DNA from: Anaerolineae bacterium
GTDB taxonomy: Bacteria > Chloroflexota > Anaerolineae > Aggregatilineales > Phototrophicaceae
Length of the DNA stretch: 37,344 nt
NCBI GenBank assembly: GCA_022842885.1
Contig: JALHOR010000047.1
Location: 1-37,344, forward strand
Direction: 5' to 3'
In this document: positions 23,575 through 32,498 of the stretch, in pieces
How the letters are laid out: each line of letters starts with the position of its first letter
Position numbering within the stretch: the stretch's first letter is position 1
The notes under the pieces: model-generated
Told to the model about the DNA's origin: nothing
Seen by the model: only the letters and a program-made list of their open reading frames with translations
Database searches by the model: none
Program-made: the position numbers and the translations under genes

Positions 23575-25827
23575 ATGACGATTCCAGCCAACTGTGAGAC
23601 TCCCCATTATGCGCCCGGTAAATTCATTGATGACCGTTATCTCTTGGAAGAATTCATCGGCGCGGGTGGGATGGCGTGCGTTTATAAAGCGATGGAAGTT
23701 GGCAATCCCCATCAGTACGCTATTAAATTTCTGAAGCCTGAATATCATAACCAAGATTATCTGATTAAGTTTTTTGAACAAGAAGCCGATAATATGACGA
23801 AATTGGCGCATCCCAATATCGTGCGTTTTTATCGGTTTGTGGGGCATCCCGATTATAGTTATATTGTGATGGATTATATCGAAGGGTATTCGCTGACCGA
23901 GATTATCCGCAGCATGTATGCCCAAAACCGCCATATTCCGCTGGATGAGGTCATGCGAATTATGGTTCAGGTTGCCCGCGCCCTCGATACGATTCATCGG
24001 GAACGCTTCGTTCACCGCGATATTAAGCCCGCCAATGTGATGATTTCCACCGCTGAAGATAGCAAGGGCAAGGCGTTTCTAGGTGATTTGGGCATTGCCG
24101 GCACATTTGAAACCGAAATTGTCGGCGCTGGCACGATGGCGTATATGGCACCAGAACAACATAAACGCGGCTTGGTAGACCATCGGGCGGATATTTATGC
24201 CTTTGGCATCTTATTCTTTGAATTGATTGCTCGGCAGCGTCCGTTTGATGCTGAAAAAAATCTTGATTTCGATCAGAATCTGATTGAGCGTAAACGCCAA
24301 GGGCTTGTACCGAATATCACCGATTTTCGGGAAGGGCTGCCTGACGAACTCAACAGCATCATGAAAAAAGTTCTCGCGCCCCATCCTGATCTTCGCTATA
24401 ACAGCGTTTTGGAATTTACTCGCGCTGTACACGATGCTCTTAAACCACAACTTTCCGCAGATTTGCAGGATTTCAACACGATTAATTATCTTAAAATTGG
24501 CGCATCTTCCGGTGTTAGCCAACCCAGTGTGACTGTTCCGAATGGCACAAATCCAAAAACACCCTCCAGACTATCAACCCCAGCCACAGCCATGATTACT
24601 TTAACAATCGTGGCACTTTTTTTTCTCTTTTTGCAGGCAGTGGGGAATAATTCAACAACCATCCCTACGCCGACCTTGATGCTGCCCACTGTGAATGCTG
24701 TCATCACCGAAGCTGCCAGCCCAACTGACACTGCCACGAATACACCAACCACCACACTGACCTTCACATTAACGCCAACCATAACATCATCGCCAACCCC
24801 TACGCAGACCAATACCGCCACTGCCACCAACACCGCTACCCATACAGCCACGCTTGCTGCAACCGATACGCCGACGGCAACATCTTCACCGACGCCGACA
24901 CCGACTTTGACGCCGACCGCCACCGCTACAAAAACGGTCACGCCATCCATCACCCCGTCCCCCATCATCATACAAGCCACACCAAGCCCCGGTTATTTAT
25001 TGGCAAGGGATGCAGCTGCCTTGATAACCATCTCTGAAAATGAGCCGCTAATCATTCCCGGCGATGCACTACCAATTTATCTACAAGTAGGCAGCGTGGA
25101 TGCTGTGATAGTGGAAATGACGATTGCCAACCGGGATGACATTGAGCGTTATGGCATTTTATTCGCCGTCCAGAATGAACAAAATTTTTATCGGTTTGTC
25201 ATAGATACAGCATTGAGTGAATGGCAAATTGAGCGCGTCAATATTGCTACAGCATCGCGCCAGTTAGTGCAATCCGGGTCATTAGAAGAAATTGAAGATA
25301 CGCTGCAATTGACTTTACAAAATCAAACACTCAGCATCACGCAGGGCGCGGATACGATTACGTTCACCGCTGATGAAACGCTTAATGGGCAGTTGGCATT
25401 ATTTGCCATTGGCACAAAGACAGCGACCCTGACGCTAGATAGCCTGTCTATCTATTTAACGATTGCCAATGCCGCCGCATTCGTGACTGCTTCGCCGACG
25501 CCTGCCAGCATTAATCTCACGACACGTTTGGCATTAGATATACAAACGCTGCTGGAAACTGGGTCAAGTGCGACCTTTACTATTAATTGTCGGTTGTATC
25601 GCTCAGTTTTTGAGCATATTCAGACTGCTTATAGCTCCGTCACCGATGCCAGTTTGTTAGCATTTATTGCTGATGTGGAGAATAGAGGGGGCAGCATTTA
25701 TAGCCGCTGTTTGGCAGAAGGTACCGATGTCTTGAATTATGCGGCGGGAACTGGGTTGCAGGATTACACCACTTGGGAACGGGCATTACAAGAAACACTC
25801 AAAAATTTGGCAGCCCTCAATCAATAA
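23575..25827 (+). CDS. Ser/Thr protein kinase with Thr/Pro stalk and outside domain
   Basis: 750 residues. The kinase domain is at about 20-290: glycine loop GAGGMACVY, catalytic Lys in YAIKFL, HRDIKPANVM, a DLG in place of the usual DFG (LGDLGIAG), and YMAPEQ. One membrane helix lies at about 337-356, then a Thr/Pro/Ala-rich stalk to about 470, then a beta-rich domain (about 480-645) with ILFAVQNEQNFYRFVID resembling the laminin-G/DUF1080 fold, and a C-terminal helical domain with CRLYRSVFEHIQTAY. The layout implies outside binding controls an inside kinase. The DLG variant occurs in active kinases. Ligand and targets unknown. Confidence 0.92.
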   Translation: MTIPANCETPHYAPGKFIDDRYLLEEFIGAGGMACVYKAMEVGNPHQYAIKFLKPEYHNQDYLIKFFEQEADNMTKLAHPNIVRFYRFVGHPDYSYIVMDYIEGYSLTEIIRSMYAQNRHIPLDEVMRIMVQVARALDTIHRERFVHRDIKPANVMISTAEDSKGKAFLGDLGIAGTFETEIVGAGTMAYMAPEQHKRGLVDHRADIYAFGILFFELIARQRPFDAEKNLDFDQNLIERKRQGLVPNITDFREGLPDELNSIMKKVLAPHPDLRYNSVLEFTRAVHDALKPQLSADLQDFNTINYLKIGASSGVSQPSVTVPNGTNPKTPSRLSTPATAMITLTIVALFFLFLQAVGNNSTTIPTPTLMLPTVNAVITEAASPTDTATNTPTTTLTFTLTPTITSSPTPTQTNTATATNTATHTATLAATDTPTATSSPTPTPTLTPTATATKTVTPSITPSPIIIQATPSPGYLLARDAAALITISENEPLIIPGDALPIYLQVGSVDAVIVEMTIANRDDIERYGILFAVQNEQNFYRFVIDTALSEWQIERVNIATASRQLVQSGSLEEIEDTLQLTLQNQTLSITQGADTITFTADETLNGQLALFAIGTKTATLTLDSLSIYLTIANAAAFVTASPTPASINLTTRLALDIQTLLETGSSATFTINCRLYRSVFEHIQTAYSSVTDASLLAFIADVENRGGSIYSRCLAEGTDVLNYAAGTGLQDYTTWERALQETLKNLAALNQ

Positions 25828-25854
25828 CCTTCAATAACCTTTAAGCAAAGTGGC

Positions 25855-25877
25855 TGGGCAGATAACTTATCTGCCCA
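25855..25877. terminator. Hairpin between convergent genes
   Basis: TGGGCAGATA and TATCTGCCCA form a perfect 10-bp stem with a 3-base loop, between the kinase stop and the permease stop. It lacks a long T-run on either side, so termination is likely but not certain. Confidence 0.65.
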
Positions 25878-25895
25878 AGCTTTCAACCACGAAAT

Positions 25896-27299
25896 TTAAG
25901 CGATTGAATCGTGCAATTCGCGTAGCAGCAGCGCATTGGTCGCCATGAGGCGTAGCGGTTTTTCTGTACCATCCACAAGATACAGCCGGAGGGAATCCGC
26001 CGTAATCATATTCGCAACCACACTTGCCGCCTGCATCATCTGCTGATATTCGGCAGCAGTCCCCACGCGGAAATTGCCACCTTGCCACGCTGACGGCACA
26101 TCCAAATATGCAACGCCAGAAAATTGCAAATACACCGTTTCACGTTCTGAGGTCGCCCGCAGCAGCAACCGCGATAAATGCCGCTGATAATGAAATATTT
26201 CAACCCGATACTGTTCAGGATTGGGTAGCGCAAAAATATTGGCTGCGCTCGCCGTTGCCGCAGCAAGTTGGGGTTCTGATTTCGGTGCGCTCTCTTGGGG
26301 TAGAGATGCGGATTCTGGCATCGTATAGGCACGTTTGGGTTTGGATTTCGCCATTAACCCGCCGACGTTTGCGCCTTGGCGATATGCTGTATAGTGTGCC
26401 ACTGCAAGTCCCGCGCCTGTGAATAGCATATACACTGGCACGGCTGCCAACAATCCCAACACCATATATTCTTCGGGTCGCCACTGCTCATCCATCAAGA
26501 TACTCGCTGCTGAAATGGCGCTGTTATCGCCCAATGCCCCAGCAAAAGAGATGAGAAAATGCTGCGCTTCATCAGAGTAAAAGATGGTATAGGGATATGG
26601 ACGAATCATGCCAACGACATAAAACACGCCAAAGCCAAAAGCCGCCGCCAGCCCAATGCGTGCTACTAATGCCGACCACACGCCCGCCCGATGACTCCAT
26701 GGGAAAAAGGCAGTGGCTAAACCTAAGGCACTGGAGAGCATCAATTCTAAGATGCCAAATACACCGACAATTGCCAAGCCAAGCAGCAAACGTTCTACAT
26801 CAATCGTCACATTTGCCAATGTCATATTTTCAATATCACGCCAATCCCAACCGCGTGTACTGTGAATAGCCAGCATCCAGAAAAATAGCACCGCCCGTAT
26901 CACGAACAGCCACAAATAATCGCGTAGCATAAAGCGCATCGTGCCGAACCATTTGCCCAACACAATCCGCCCAACACCTGAGCCTGTCAGCGCCAGCAGT
27001 TCCCATGTTTGCCCGCGTTTTTCACGGATAACGCTATCGGTCGCTACGGTGACGGTTCGCAAGACCACTGCGCCAAAAACCGCCATGTTGGCAAAGACTA
27101 ATAAACCAGAGGTTGTTGAAAGGGTTTGATGAAACCAACGATTATAACCGTTCAGCAAAGGCAAAATGGCTAGAAAAAAGGTGATGCCCACCGCACCACG
27201 CCAAAACCATTTGCTTCTGCCGCGCCGTAATGTAAGCCATTCGCGGCGGGCAACCGGATTATCCAAAACATTATGCTGCCAAGTGGTGAATGTGGTCAT
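25896..27299 (-). CDS. ABC-2-type permease-like membrane protein
   Basis: About 467 residues. Opens with PVARREWLTLRR and has GQTWELLALTGSGVGRIVLGKW, the pattern of ABC-2 permeases that anchor near an ATPase. Six or more helices lie between residues 30 and 310. After about residue 320 a cytosolic Ala/Pro/Lys linker leads to a soluble C-terminal domain with RVEIFHYQRHLSRLLLRAT, which is unusual for such permeases. I start it at the ATG at 27299 rather than at 27413, since the longer frame runs into the neighbouring gene and its extra 38 residues do not resemble a permease start. No ABC ATPase gene is adjacent, so the ATPase would be elsewhere or the protein works alone. Confidence 0.65.
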   Translation of the reverse strand: MTTFTTWQHNVLDNPVARREWLTLRRGRSKWFWRGAVGITFFLAILPLLNGYNRWFHQTLSTTSGLLVFANMAVFGAVVLRTVTVATDSVIREKRGQTWELLALTGSGVGRIVLGKWFGTMRFMLRDYLWLFVIRAVLFFWMLAIHSTRGWDWRDIENMTLANVTIDVERLLLGLAIVGVFGILELMLSSALGLATAFFPWSHRAGVWSALVARIGLAAAFGFGVFYVVGMIRPYPYTIFYSDEAQHFLISFAGALGDNSAISAASILMDEQWRPEEYMVLGLLAAVPVYMLFTGAGLAVAHYTAYRQGANVGGLMAKSKPKRAYTMPESASLPQESAPKSEPQLAAATASAANIFALPNPEQYRVEIFHYQRHLSRLLLRATSERETVYLQFSGVAYLDVPSAWQGGNFRVGTAAEYQQMMQAASVVANMITADSLRLYLVDGTEKPLRLMATNALLLRELHDSIA

Positions 27300-27396
27300 G
27301 TATTTTTCTCTCTTATCTTCGTCCACTATAGGCAGCATATCACAAAATCGGTTCAGAAGATTGTTCTGAATTGGTAACGTCGGAAAATCGTCGGTT

Positions 27397-29088
27397 TTAG
27401 GGCAAGCCTGCAACGCTAATCGGTTGGATATGGCGGGTGCAGGTGGCGCTGGCGCAATTCGGTGTTCCCCCCCGACTTGGCGTGGGCGACATCGGTGAAC
27501 GTCCCGTATTGCAAACCCCTTGCCCCCGAATGAGTGCCTCTACTTCCCATTGGAACATGCCGCCAGTAGCAAATTCACCCATATTAATATCCACTGCGGT
27601 TGTGGGAGCTTTATACCAGCGCGAAGCTGTGAGCGCCCCGTTGGTGTCATAGATATTGATTTTATATTCGTCAGCGGCGGGAACAGGCGTCCAGCTAAAA
27701 GTAGAAATGACATTTTCGCCACCAGAAACACGCTGAAAGCCACTGCAATCTACAGGACTGGGTTCAGGTGTTTGGGCAATGTCCGGTGGTACGCTACCAT
27801 CAGGCGGCGGGTTTACCCCGGCTAATCCAATGAAACCACCATCAACATCCGGGATACACAATTCTTGCCCCACGAAAATGATATAGGGTTCGCTAATTTG
27901 ATTGGCTTGGACGACAGCGGGCAAACTGGCGTTATATCGCTGCCCAATCCTGAATAATGTATCGCCGCGCTGTACAGTATGCACCGCTTCGCAACCCGGA
28001 CGGCTGACGACAGGGGACAGGGGTGTCTCCGTTGGCAGCGGTGTTCCAACAGGAACGATGTCATACTCTGACCAATCGTTGGCAACCGCCACCTGATTGA
28101 TGGCATTTTGCACGCGCATTCCCCGCGAAAATTCCACTTCGTTGATGTCGCGCAGCGCCCCCATACCGATAAAATTGCCGCTGCGGTCAAGAACAATTTC
28201 TAATGTCTGATTTGTATTCACGACCTGCCCCAGCGAAGTTCGCACATGCCCGCGATGTACCGTCAGCGTTGAATTTGTGAGGGTTATCAATGACCCCATC
28301 TCAATATCCACGCCGTTCAGTGACAGATTGACCGTGAGATTTTCTGGGCTTTGGATAGCAATCACGGACTCGGCTTCTTGGCAGGTGGCAGTGCTGATAC
28401 CCGTTGTAAAATAAAATGCCTGCATGGGGGTACGCCCTAATGCGCCGACATCCGGCAATGTATCTATAGCCGAGTTCGCCTCTAAAGCTGTCCGCAGCAC
28501 CCACACAATTTCAGCATCATCAATAATCCGCACCCACTCACCACCAACAATCGTCCCATCGGCATTTAGGCTTGTTCCGGCGGGGACAATCTCCTGAATG
28601 CTGGCAGAGAGTGATGCGACTGTATATAAGGGTGTATCACCAATCGTCGTGACTTCAATCCCTTGTACCAATTCGGTTGCATTTTCAGCCGCCACCCCGT
28701 TATTCAGGGTTGCATCCCCCAACAAGAGAAAAATTACGCCTTGCCCCGGCAGCGAATTTGGCACATTTGCCTGAGCATTCAGCACCGCCACCCCAAACTG
28801 CTGTTCTTCGATATTCAGCGGCAGAGTTTGAATCGTCTGGAGTTGCACTAAGTCTGCTCGGTCACGCGGCACACTGAAAAAATTGTCTGGTTGTGGTTGG
28901 CTAAAACTGCTCACTATCTGGTCAAACCCATAACAGGCTGAATTTCGGCTTAAATCGCCACAATGATCGCCAATTTGCGCTAAGGCTGTTTCCACAATCG
29001 CCGGGCATTCTGCTTGTGCCAGCACCGGCAGCAATAGCACCCATAGCCCGATAAAAAGACCCCATATGCCTAATCTGTGCTTCATCAC
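27397..29088 (-). CDS. Secreted LysM-domain protein
   Basis: 563 residues. A signal peptide ends around AQAECP (residue 27). Residues 30-250 form a Cys-containing domain I cannot name. About 250-310 shows a FecR-like stretch (NLSLNGVDIEMGSLITLTN, TVHRGHVRTSLG). A LysM motif lies at about 370-415, HTVQRGDTLFRIGQRYNA with QANQI and VGQELCIP, which binds glycan. A Pro linker leads to a domain with FSWTPVPAADEYKINIYD (fibronectin-III-like) that ends with a Cys/Ser/Thr-rich tail. GAGGTG lies six bases ahead of the ATG. Probably a cell-wall or sheath-linked surface protein. Confidence 0.8.
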   Translation of the reverse strand: MMKHRLGIWGLFIGLWVLLLPVLAQAECPAIVETALAQIGDHCGDLSRNSACYGFDQIVSSFSQPQPDNFFSVPRDRADLVQLQTIQTLPLNIEEQQFGVAVLNAQANVPNSLPGQGVIFLLLGDATLNNGVAAENATELVQGIEVTTIGDTPLYTVASLSASIQEIVPAGTSLNADGTIVGGEWVRIIDDAEIVWVLRTALEANSAIDTLPDVGALGRTPMQAFYFTTGISTATCQEAESVIAIQSPENLTVNLSLNGVDIEMGSLITLTNSTLTVHRGHVRTSLGQVVNTNQTLEIVLDRSGNFIGMGALRDINEVEFSRGMRVQNAINQVAVANDWSEYDIVPVGTPLPTETPLSPVVSRPGCEAVHTVQRGDTLFRIGQRYNASLPAVVQANQISEPYIIFVGQELCIPDVDGGFIGLAGVNPPPDGSVPPDIAQTPEPSPVDCSGFQRVSGGENVISTFSWTPVPAADEYKINIYDTNGALTASRWYKAPTTAVDINMGEFATGGMFQWEVEALIRGQGVCNTGRSPMSPTPSRGGTPNCASATCTRHIQPISVAGLP

Positions 29089-29186
29089 TGCACCTCTGTA
29101 ATCTGCTTTGTGATAGTTGTTGCATTTTCGTTATAGCACAGAAATAAGGTTTGTGGATTGTAATGTATAGGGATTTTTGCAATTTT

Positions 29187-30239
29187 TTAGTTCTTCCATT
29201 CGATTACATCTAATGCGAAGGGCAAATGCGGCAGAATATCAATCTGGAAAATTAAAAAGGGCTGCGGCAGCAGCGCCCGTTGTTCCCAATTGGTCACGTA
29301 TAATCGCTGCCGGGCGGCATCATAGGCAAGATCGCTGCTACCCCGAAATGCCCCGGCTAAATAATCGAGTGTCTTTGTTTCAGGATTGAGTTGCGCCACC
29401 CGATTTAAGCCTAATGCCGCAACAAAAATACGCTTGTTAGGGGCAACCACCACGCCATCTAAGCCGGGGGCAGTTCCGGCGTCGCCAGCAAATTCGTATA
29501 AGAGGGTCGCTTCATCCGCCGGATTCGCCGCATTGATAGCAGCCTGATAAAGCCGATTGTTGCCCGTATCAGCGACTAATAATGTATTGTCGTCGGCATT
29601 ATAAAACAGGCGCGTTGGCACACTGCCTTCCGGTAACTGCCACCAAGAGTCGAGAGTCTGATTCGCCACGCTATAGCGCCAAATCATGCGTGATTGGGGA
29701 TGAGCATCGCTGACGTAAATAATCTGATTGGTATCTACCGCGAGGTCATAGGGCAGCCGTAGCATGGTGGAATCGGCTTCTGTCATTTGCTCTAACGTGC
29801 CATCAGTGGCTAGTCGCCATACTACTGCGCCTTGGGTTTCTAATGGCTGGCGTCTATCCAGAATATACAATGTGCCATCAGCAGCAACATCTAACCCGGT
29901 GATAGCGCCAATCGTAGCGCCTGTGCCGGGGATTTCGCTTACGCTGCCTTCAGGTGAAATTCGCCACACCATCCCGTTGACATAACTGCCCGTAAATAAA
30001 GTACCATCGCTGGTAATGGTCAATGCCGCTGGATAAGCATTGGCATCCGGCAATTGAGCAAATTCGCGCACGGTGATATTTTCTAGCATCGCAACAGCGG
30101 TACTGCGCGGTGTGTCGTTATAGCTAAAAGTGACGATGGGCAAGGTGATAGCAACCATCCCGGCAACCACCAACAGCACTAGCCCAATAAAGACTATTAT
30201 CCGCTGCCAACGCGGCAGTGATTGAATGCGTTTTATCAT
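29187..30239 (-). CDS. Membrane-anchored NHL/SMP-30-like propeller protein
   Basis: 350 residues. One N-terminal helix (residues 14-36, IIVFIGLVLLVVAGMVAITL) anchors the protein, followed by a beta-propeller with blades such as ALTITSDGTLFTGSYVNGMVWRI, GLDVAADGTLYILDRR, LAVDTNQIIYVSDAH, LLVADTGNNRLY, VVVAPNKRIFVAALGLNRV and LAYDAARQRLYVTNWEQR. This is the NHL/strictosidine-synthase-like propeller class. No catalytic residues are clear. AAGGT precedes the ATG. It forms a same-strand series with the LysM gene and permease; co-transcription is possible (98-base gap). Confidence 0.8.
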   Translation of the reverse strand: MIKRIQSLPRWQRIIVFIGLVLLVVAGMVAITLPIVTFSYNDTPRSTAVAMLENITVREFAQLPDANAYPAALTITSDGTLFTGSYVNGMVWRISPEGSVSEIPGTGATIGAITGLDVAADGTLYILDRRQPLETQGAVVWRLATDGTLEQMTEADSTMLRLPYDLAVDTNQIIYVSDAHPQSRMIWRYSVANQTLDSWWQLPEGSVPTRLFYNADDNTLLVADTGNNRLYQAAINAANPADEATLLYEFAGDAGTAPGLDGVVVAPNKRIFVAALGLNRVAQLNPETKTLDYLAGAFRGSSDLAYDAARQRLYVTNWEQRALLPQPFLIFQIDILPHLPFALDVIEWKN

Positions 30240-30303
30240 CCGTTTTTACCTTCGCTTATTTTTCAGTTTGTGTGGATTATCCGTCATTTAGATAAACGAA
30301 AAC

Positions 30304-30320
30304 AGCCTGCACAGCAGGCT
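30304..30320 (-). terminator. Terminator of the GMC oxidoreductase gene
   Basis: AGCCTGC pairs with GCAGGCT around a 3-base loop and is followed on the minus strand by GTTTTCG. It sits 39 bases past the stop. Confidence 0.7.
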
Positions 30321-30358
30321 ATTTGTATCAAAACTGTGGCAGCATAAAAGCTATGTTG

Positions 30359-32329
30359 CTATTTCAAGGCGGCTTTTACCTGCTGCGCGATGTAGTGCGC
30401 CAAACCCATGATGCTGACCATCGGATTGACACCTGTGGCGGTGGGCAAGGCGCTAGCATCAGCGACGAACAGATTTTTGATTTCGTAGGTTTCGCCAGTG
30501 GTTTTAAGAGCGCCGTGCTGTGGCGAATTGGCAATGCGGCAGCTTGACATTTGGTGGGCGCTGAACAAGGGGAAGGCATTGGGTTCTAATCCGGCATCTT
30601 CCACTTGGCGCAAATAACGCACAAAATCACTTTCGCTGCCAGTATTCACATATTTTATCAGGCTGTTGTGCGGCGCGTAGACTTCTTTTGCCCCGGCGGC
30701 GCGATGCACTTTTAGCCCTTCTATCACGCCGCGCTGCAAATGCGCCCGGTCATAGGAGTGGAGTTCATAATGCAGGACAGGTTCCCCGGTTTTATCGGTT
30801 GTAATGCGCCCGCCATAATAATCACGATTGATGATGACGACATTCGCCATAGAAGGTGTTTGCTGCACCAGTTGTTTATGGTCACGCGCCGAGCGCCACG
30901 GCAATGTCGCCGCAATTAAACCCGGATGGGCGGGCGCAACTTCCAGCGTCACCCCATAACCACGTCCATCAAGATTGCCGAACTGTTGGCTAACGCGGGT
31001 CATGGGTGCGCCGACCCAAGTTTTCACAGTCTGGTCAAACAGGCTAAAAATCACGGTGGCGGGATGCAAATGTAAATTCGCGCCAATGTGAGCATTTTGT
31101 AACCCAGACCGCTGCAAAATGACTGGTGTATGCAAACTGCCCGCAGAAACAACCACCATTTTTGCCCGAATCGTCAACGTGTGAACCTGACCATTTTTAT
31201 CAGTGGCATCCACAATCGCGCCCGTGACCTGCCCTTTTTCGTGCATCACGCGCCGTACCTGCGCCCGGACAATAATACGAGCGCCTTTTTCGTAGGCATC
31301 TTGTAGATATGTTTTCAGCGTGCCTTGTTTCGCGCCAAATGAGCAACCATAATTGCAAAAGCCACAATCTTCACAGCCTTTGACATTGCGTGGAATCACG
31401 CCCACATGATAGCCTAATTTTTCGCAGCCTTCGGCAAACAAACGATTGTTCGTATTCGGGTGGCTTTCTTCTGTGCTGATGTTGGTACGCTGCATCACCG
31501 CATCTAGACTGTGCTGATATTCTGGCGTGATAGCCGCTGCAAAACCATAGGTCTGCGCCCATTCTTGTAAAACATGCTCTGGCGTGCGGAAAGAGGCGCT
31601 CCAATTAACGGTTGTGCCACCCCCCAATGTTGCCCCTGCCAGCACCATCATGGTCGTATCAGCGGTGGTTAATGCCCCGTATTTTTCAAACAGAGCTTCG
31701 GTGGATTTGAGTTCATTGCCGGAAAAATCTGCTTCAGCATGATAACCGCCTTTTTCAACAACGATGACATCATGCCCGGCACATGCCAATTCGCCCGCTA
31801 CAACACCGCCGCCTGCGCCCGACCCAATGATTAAAACATCCGTTTCTAATGTGCGATTATTTTGAATTTCGTAAGGCGTAATGGTTTTGGGAGTATCGGT
31901 TGCCCCTCCCGGTGGTCCCGGATATTGAATATCCGACCAGATAACATGCCGCGACTCATCAATGGGATTGCTATACGCCAAAAACAATGCCATGCGCTTG
32001 ATACCCTGAAACGCCTTGCGCTGTACAAACATGCGGCTGCTCGCCCATGAAAACAAGAGGGCTTCGCGTTCTGCCAGCGACATTTGGCGCAATGATTTCC
32101 ATTTGCCAGCCGTGATGCCATTAAAAGCACTTAGCCCAAAGGCTTTCAGCAGCAGTTTTAAATCGCGTTGCGCCGTTTCATCGGTTGCCCGTTCGAGTGC
32201 CTCTTCCAAATGGGTGACCAGTTCGGGGGCTTGGTAACGGGCAACGATGCCATCACCGGGCAGCGCGGGGACAAGTGTTTCACAAATTGCCGCTAAGGTT
32301 TCACGTTCATGAACAGTCAAAAAAGCCAT
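30359..32329 (-). CDS. GMC-family FAD oxidoreductase
   Basis: 656 residues. The first 150 residues are helical (TLAAICETLVPALPGD) and resemble the gluconate-2-dehydrogenase subunit-3 type of N-terminus seen in long-chain alcohol oxidase relatives. FAD-binding GSGAGGG lies at 169-175, then VVEKGGY, GGGTTVNWSASFRTP, and the C-terminal SAHQMSSCRI with GVNPMVSIM, giving the His/Asn active-site pair. A CxxCxxCxxxC cluster is seen near residue 318-329 (KGCEDCGFCNYGC), as in related alcohol oxidases. Likely oxidises an alcohol, possibly a long-chain one. The start codon has only a weak ribosome-binding site. Confidence 0.88.
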   Translation of the reverse strand: MAFLTVHERETLAAICETLVPALPGDGIVARYQAPELVTHLEEALERATDETAQRDLKLLLKAFGLSAFNGITAGKWKSLRQMSLAEREALLFSWASSRMFVQRKAFQGIKRMALFLAYSNPIDESRHVIWSDIQYPGPPGGATDTPKTITPYEIQNNRTLETDVLIIGSGAGGGVVAGELACAGHDVIVVEKGGYHAEADFSGNELKSTEALFEKYGALTTADTTMMVLAGATLGGGTTVNWSASFRTPEHVLQEWAQTYGFAAAITPEYQHSLDAVMQRTNISTEESHPNTNNRLFAEGCEKLGYHVGVIPRNVKGCEDCGFCNYGCSFGAKQGTLKTYLQDAYEKGARIIVRAQVRRVMHEKGQVTGAIVDATDKNGQVHTLTIRAKMVVVSAGSLHTPVILQRSGLQNAHIGANLHLHPATVIFSLFDQTVKTWVGAPMTRVSQQFGNLDGRGYGVTLEVAPAHPGLIAATLPWRSARDHKQLVQQTPSMANVVIINRDYYGGRITTDKTGEPVLHYELHSYDRAHLQRGVIEGLKVHRAAGAKEVYAPHNSLIKYVNTGSESDFVRYLRQVEDAGLEPNAFPLFSAHQMSSCRIANSPQHGALKTTGETYEIKNLFVADASALPTATGVNPMVSIMGLAHYIAQQVKAALK

Positions 32330-32439
32330 GGCGTATTTTCCAGTAACATTTACACAACGTTAGCTTGATTATAGCCGATAGTGCCGCCCAAAAACATCAT
32401 TTTCGTGGTCTTTTTCAGTAAATTTCAGGTGTTTTTCAG

Positions 32440-32468
32440 TTGAGAGTTCGCTTATTTCCTGCTATAAT
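32440..32468 (+). promoter_or_regulatory. Promoter of recO
   Basis: TTGAGA and TATAAT are 17 bases apart, with the -10 box 30 bases before the recO ATG. It lies in the spacer opposite the GMC gene. Confidence 0.75.
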
Positions 32469-32498
32469 TGCGCCACCTTCAGGGATAAATTTGGCATT

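Noticed and set aside
24486..24980. A 164-residue Val/Gly/Ala-rich frame on the minus strand, like a membrane protein
   Set aside because: It is the antisense of the Thr/Pro stalk of the kinase; low-complexity Thr/Pro codons read backwards give Val/Gly. No start signal.
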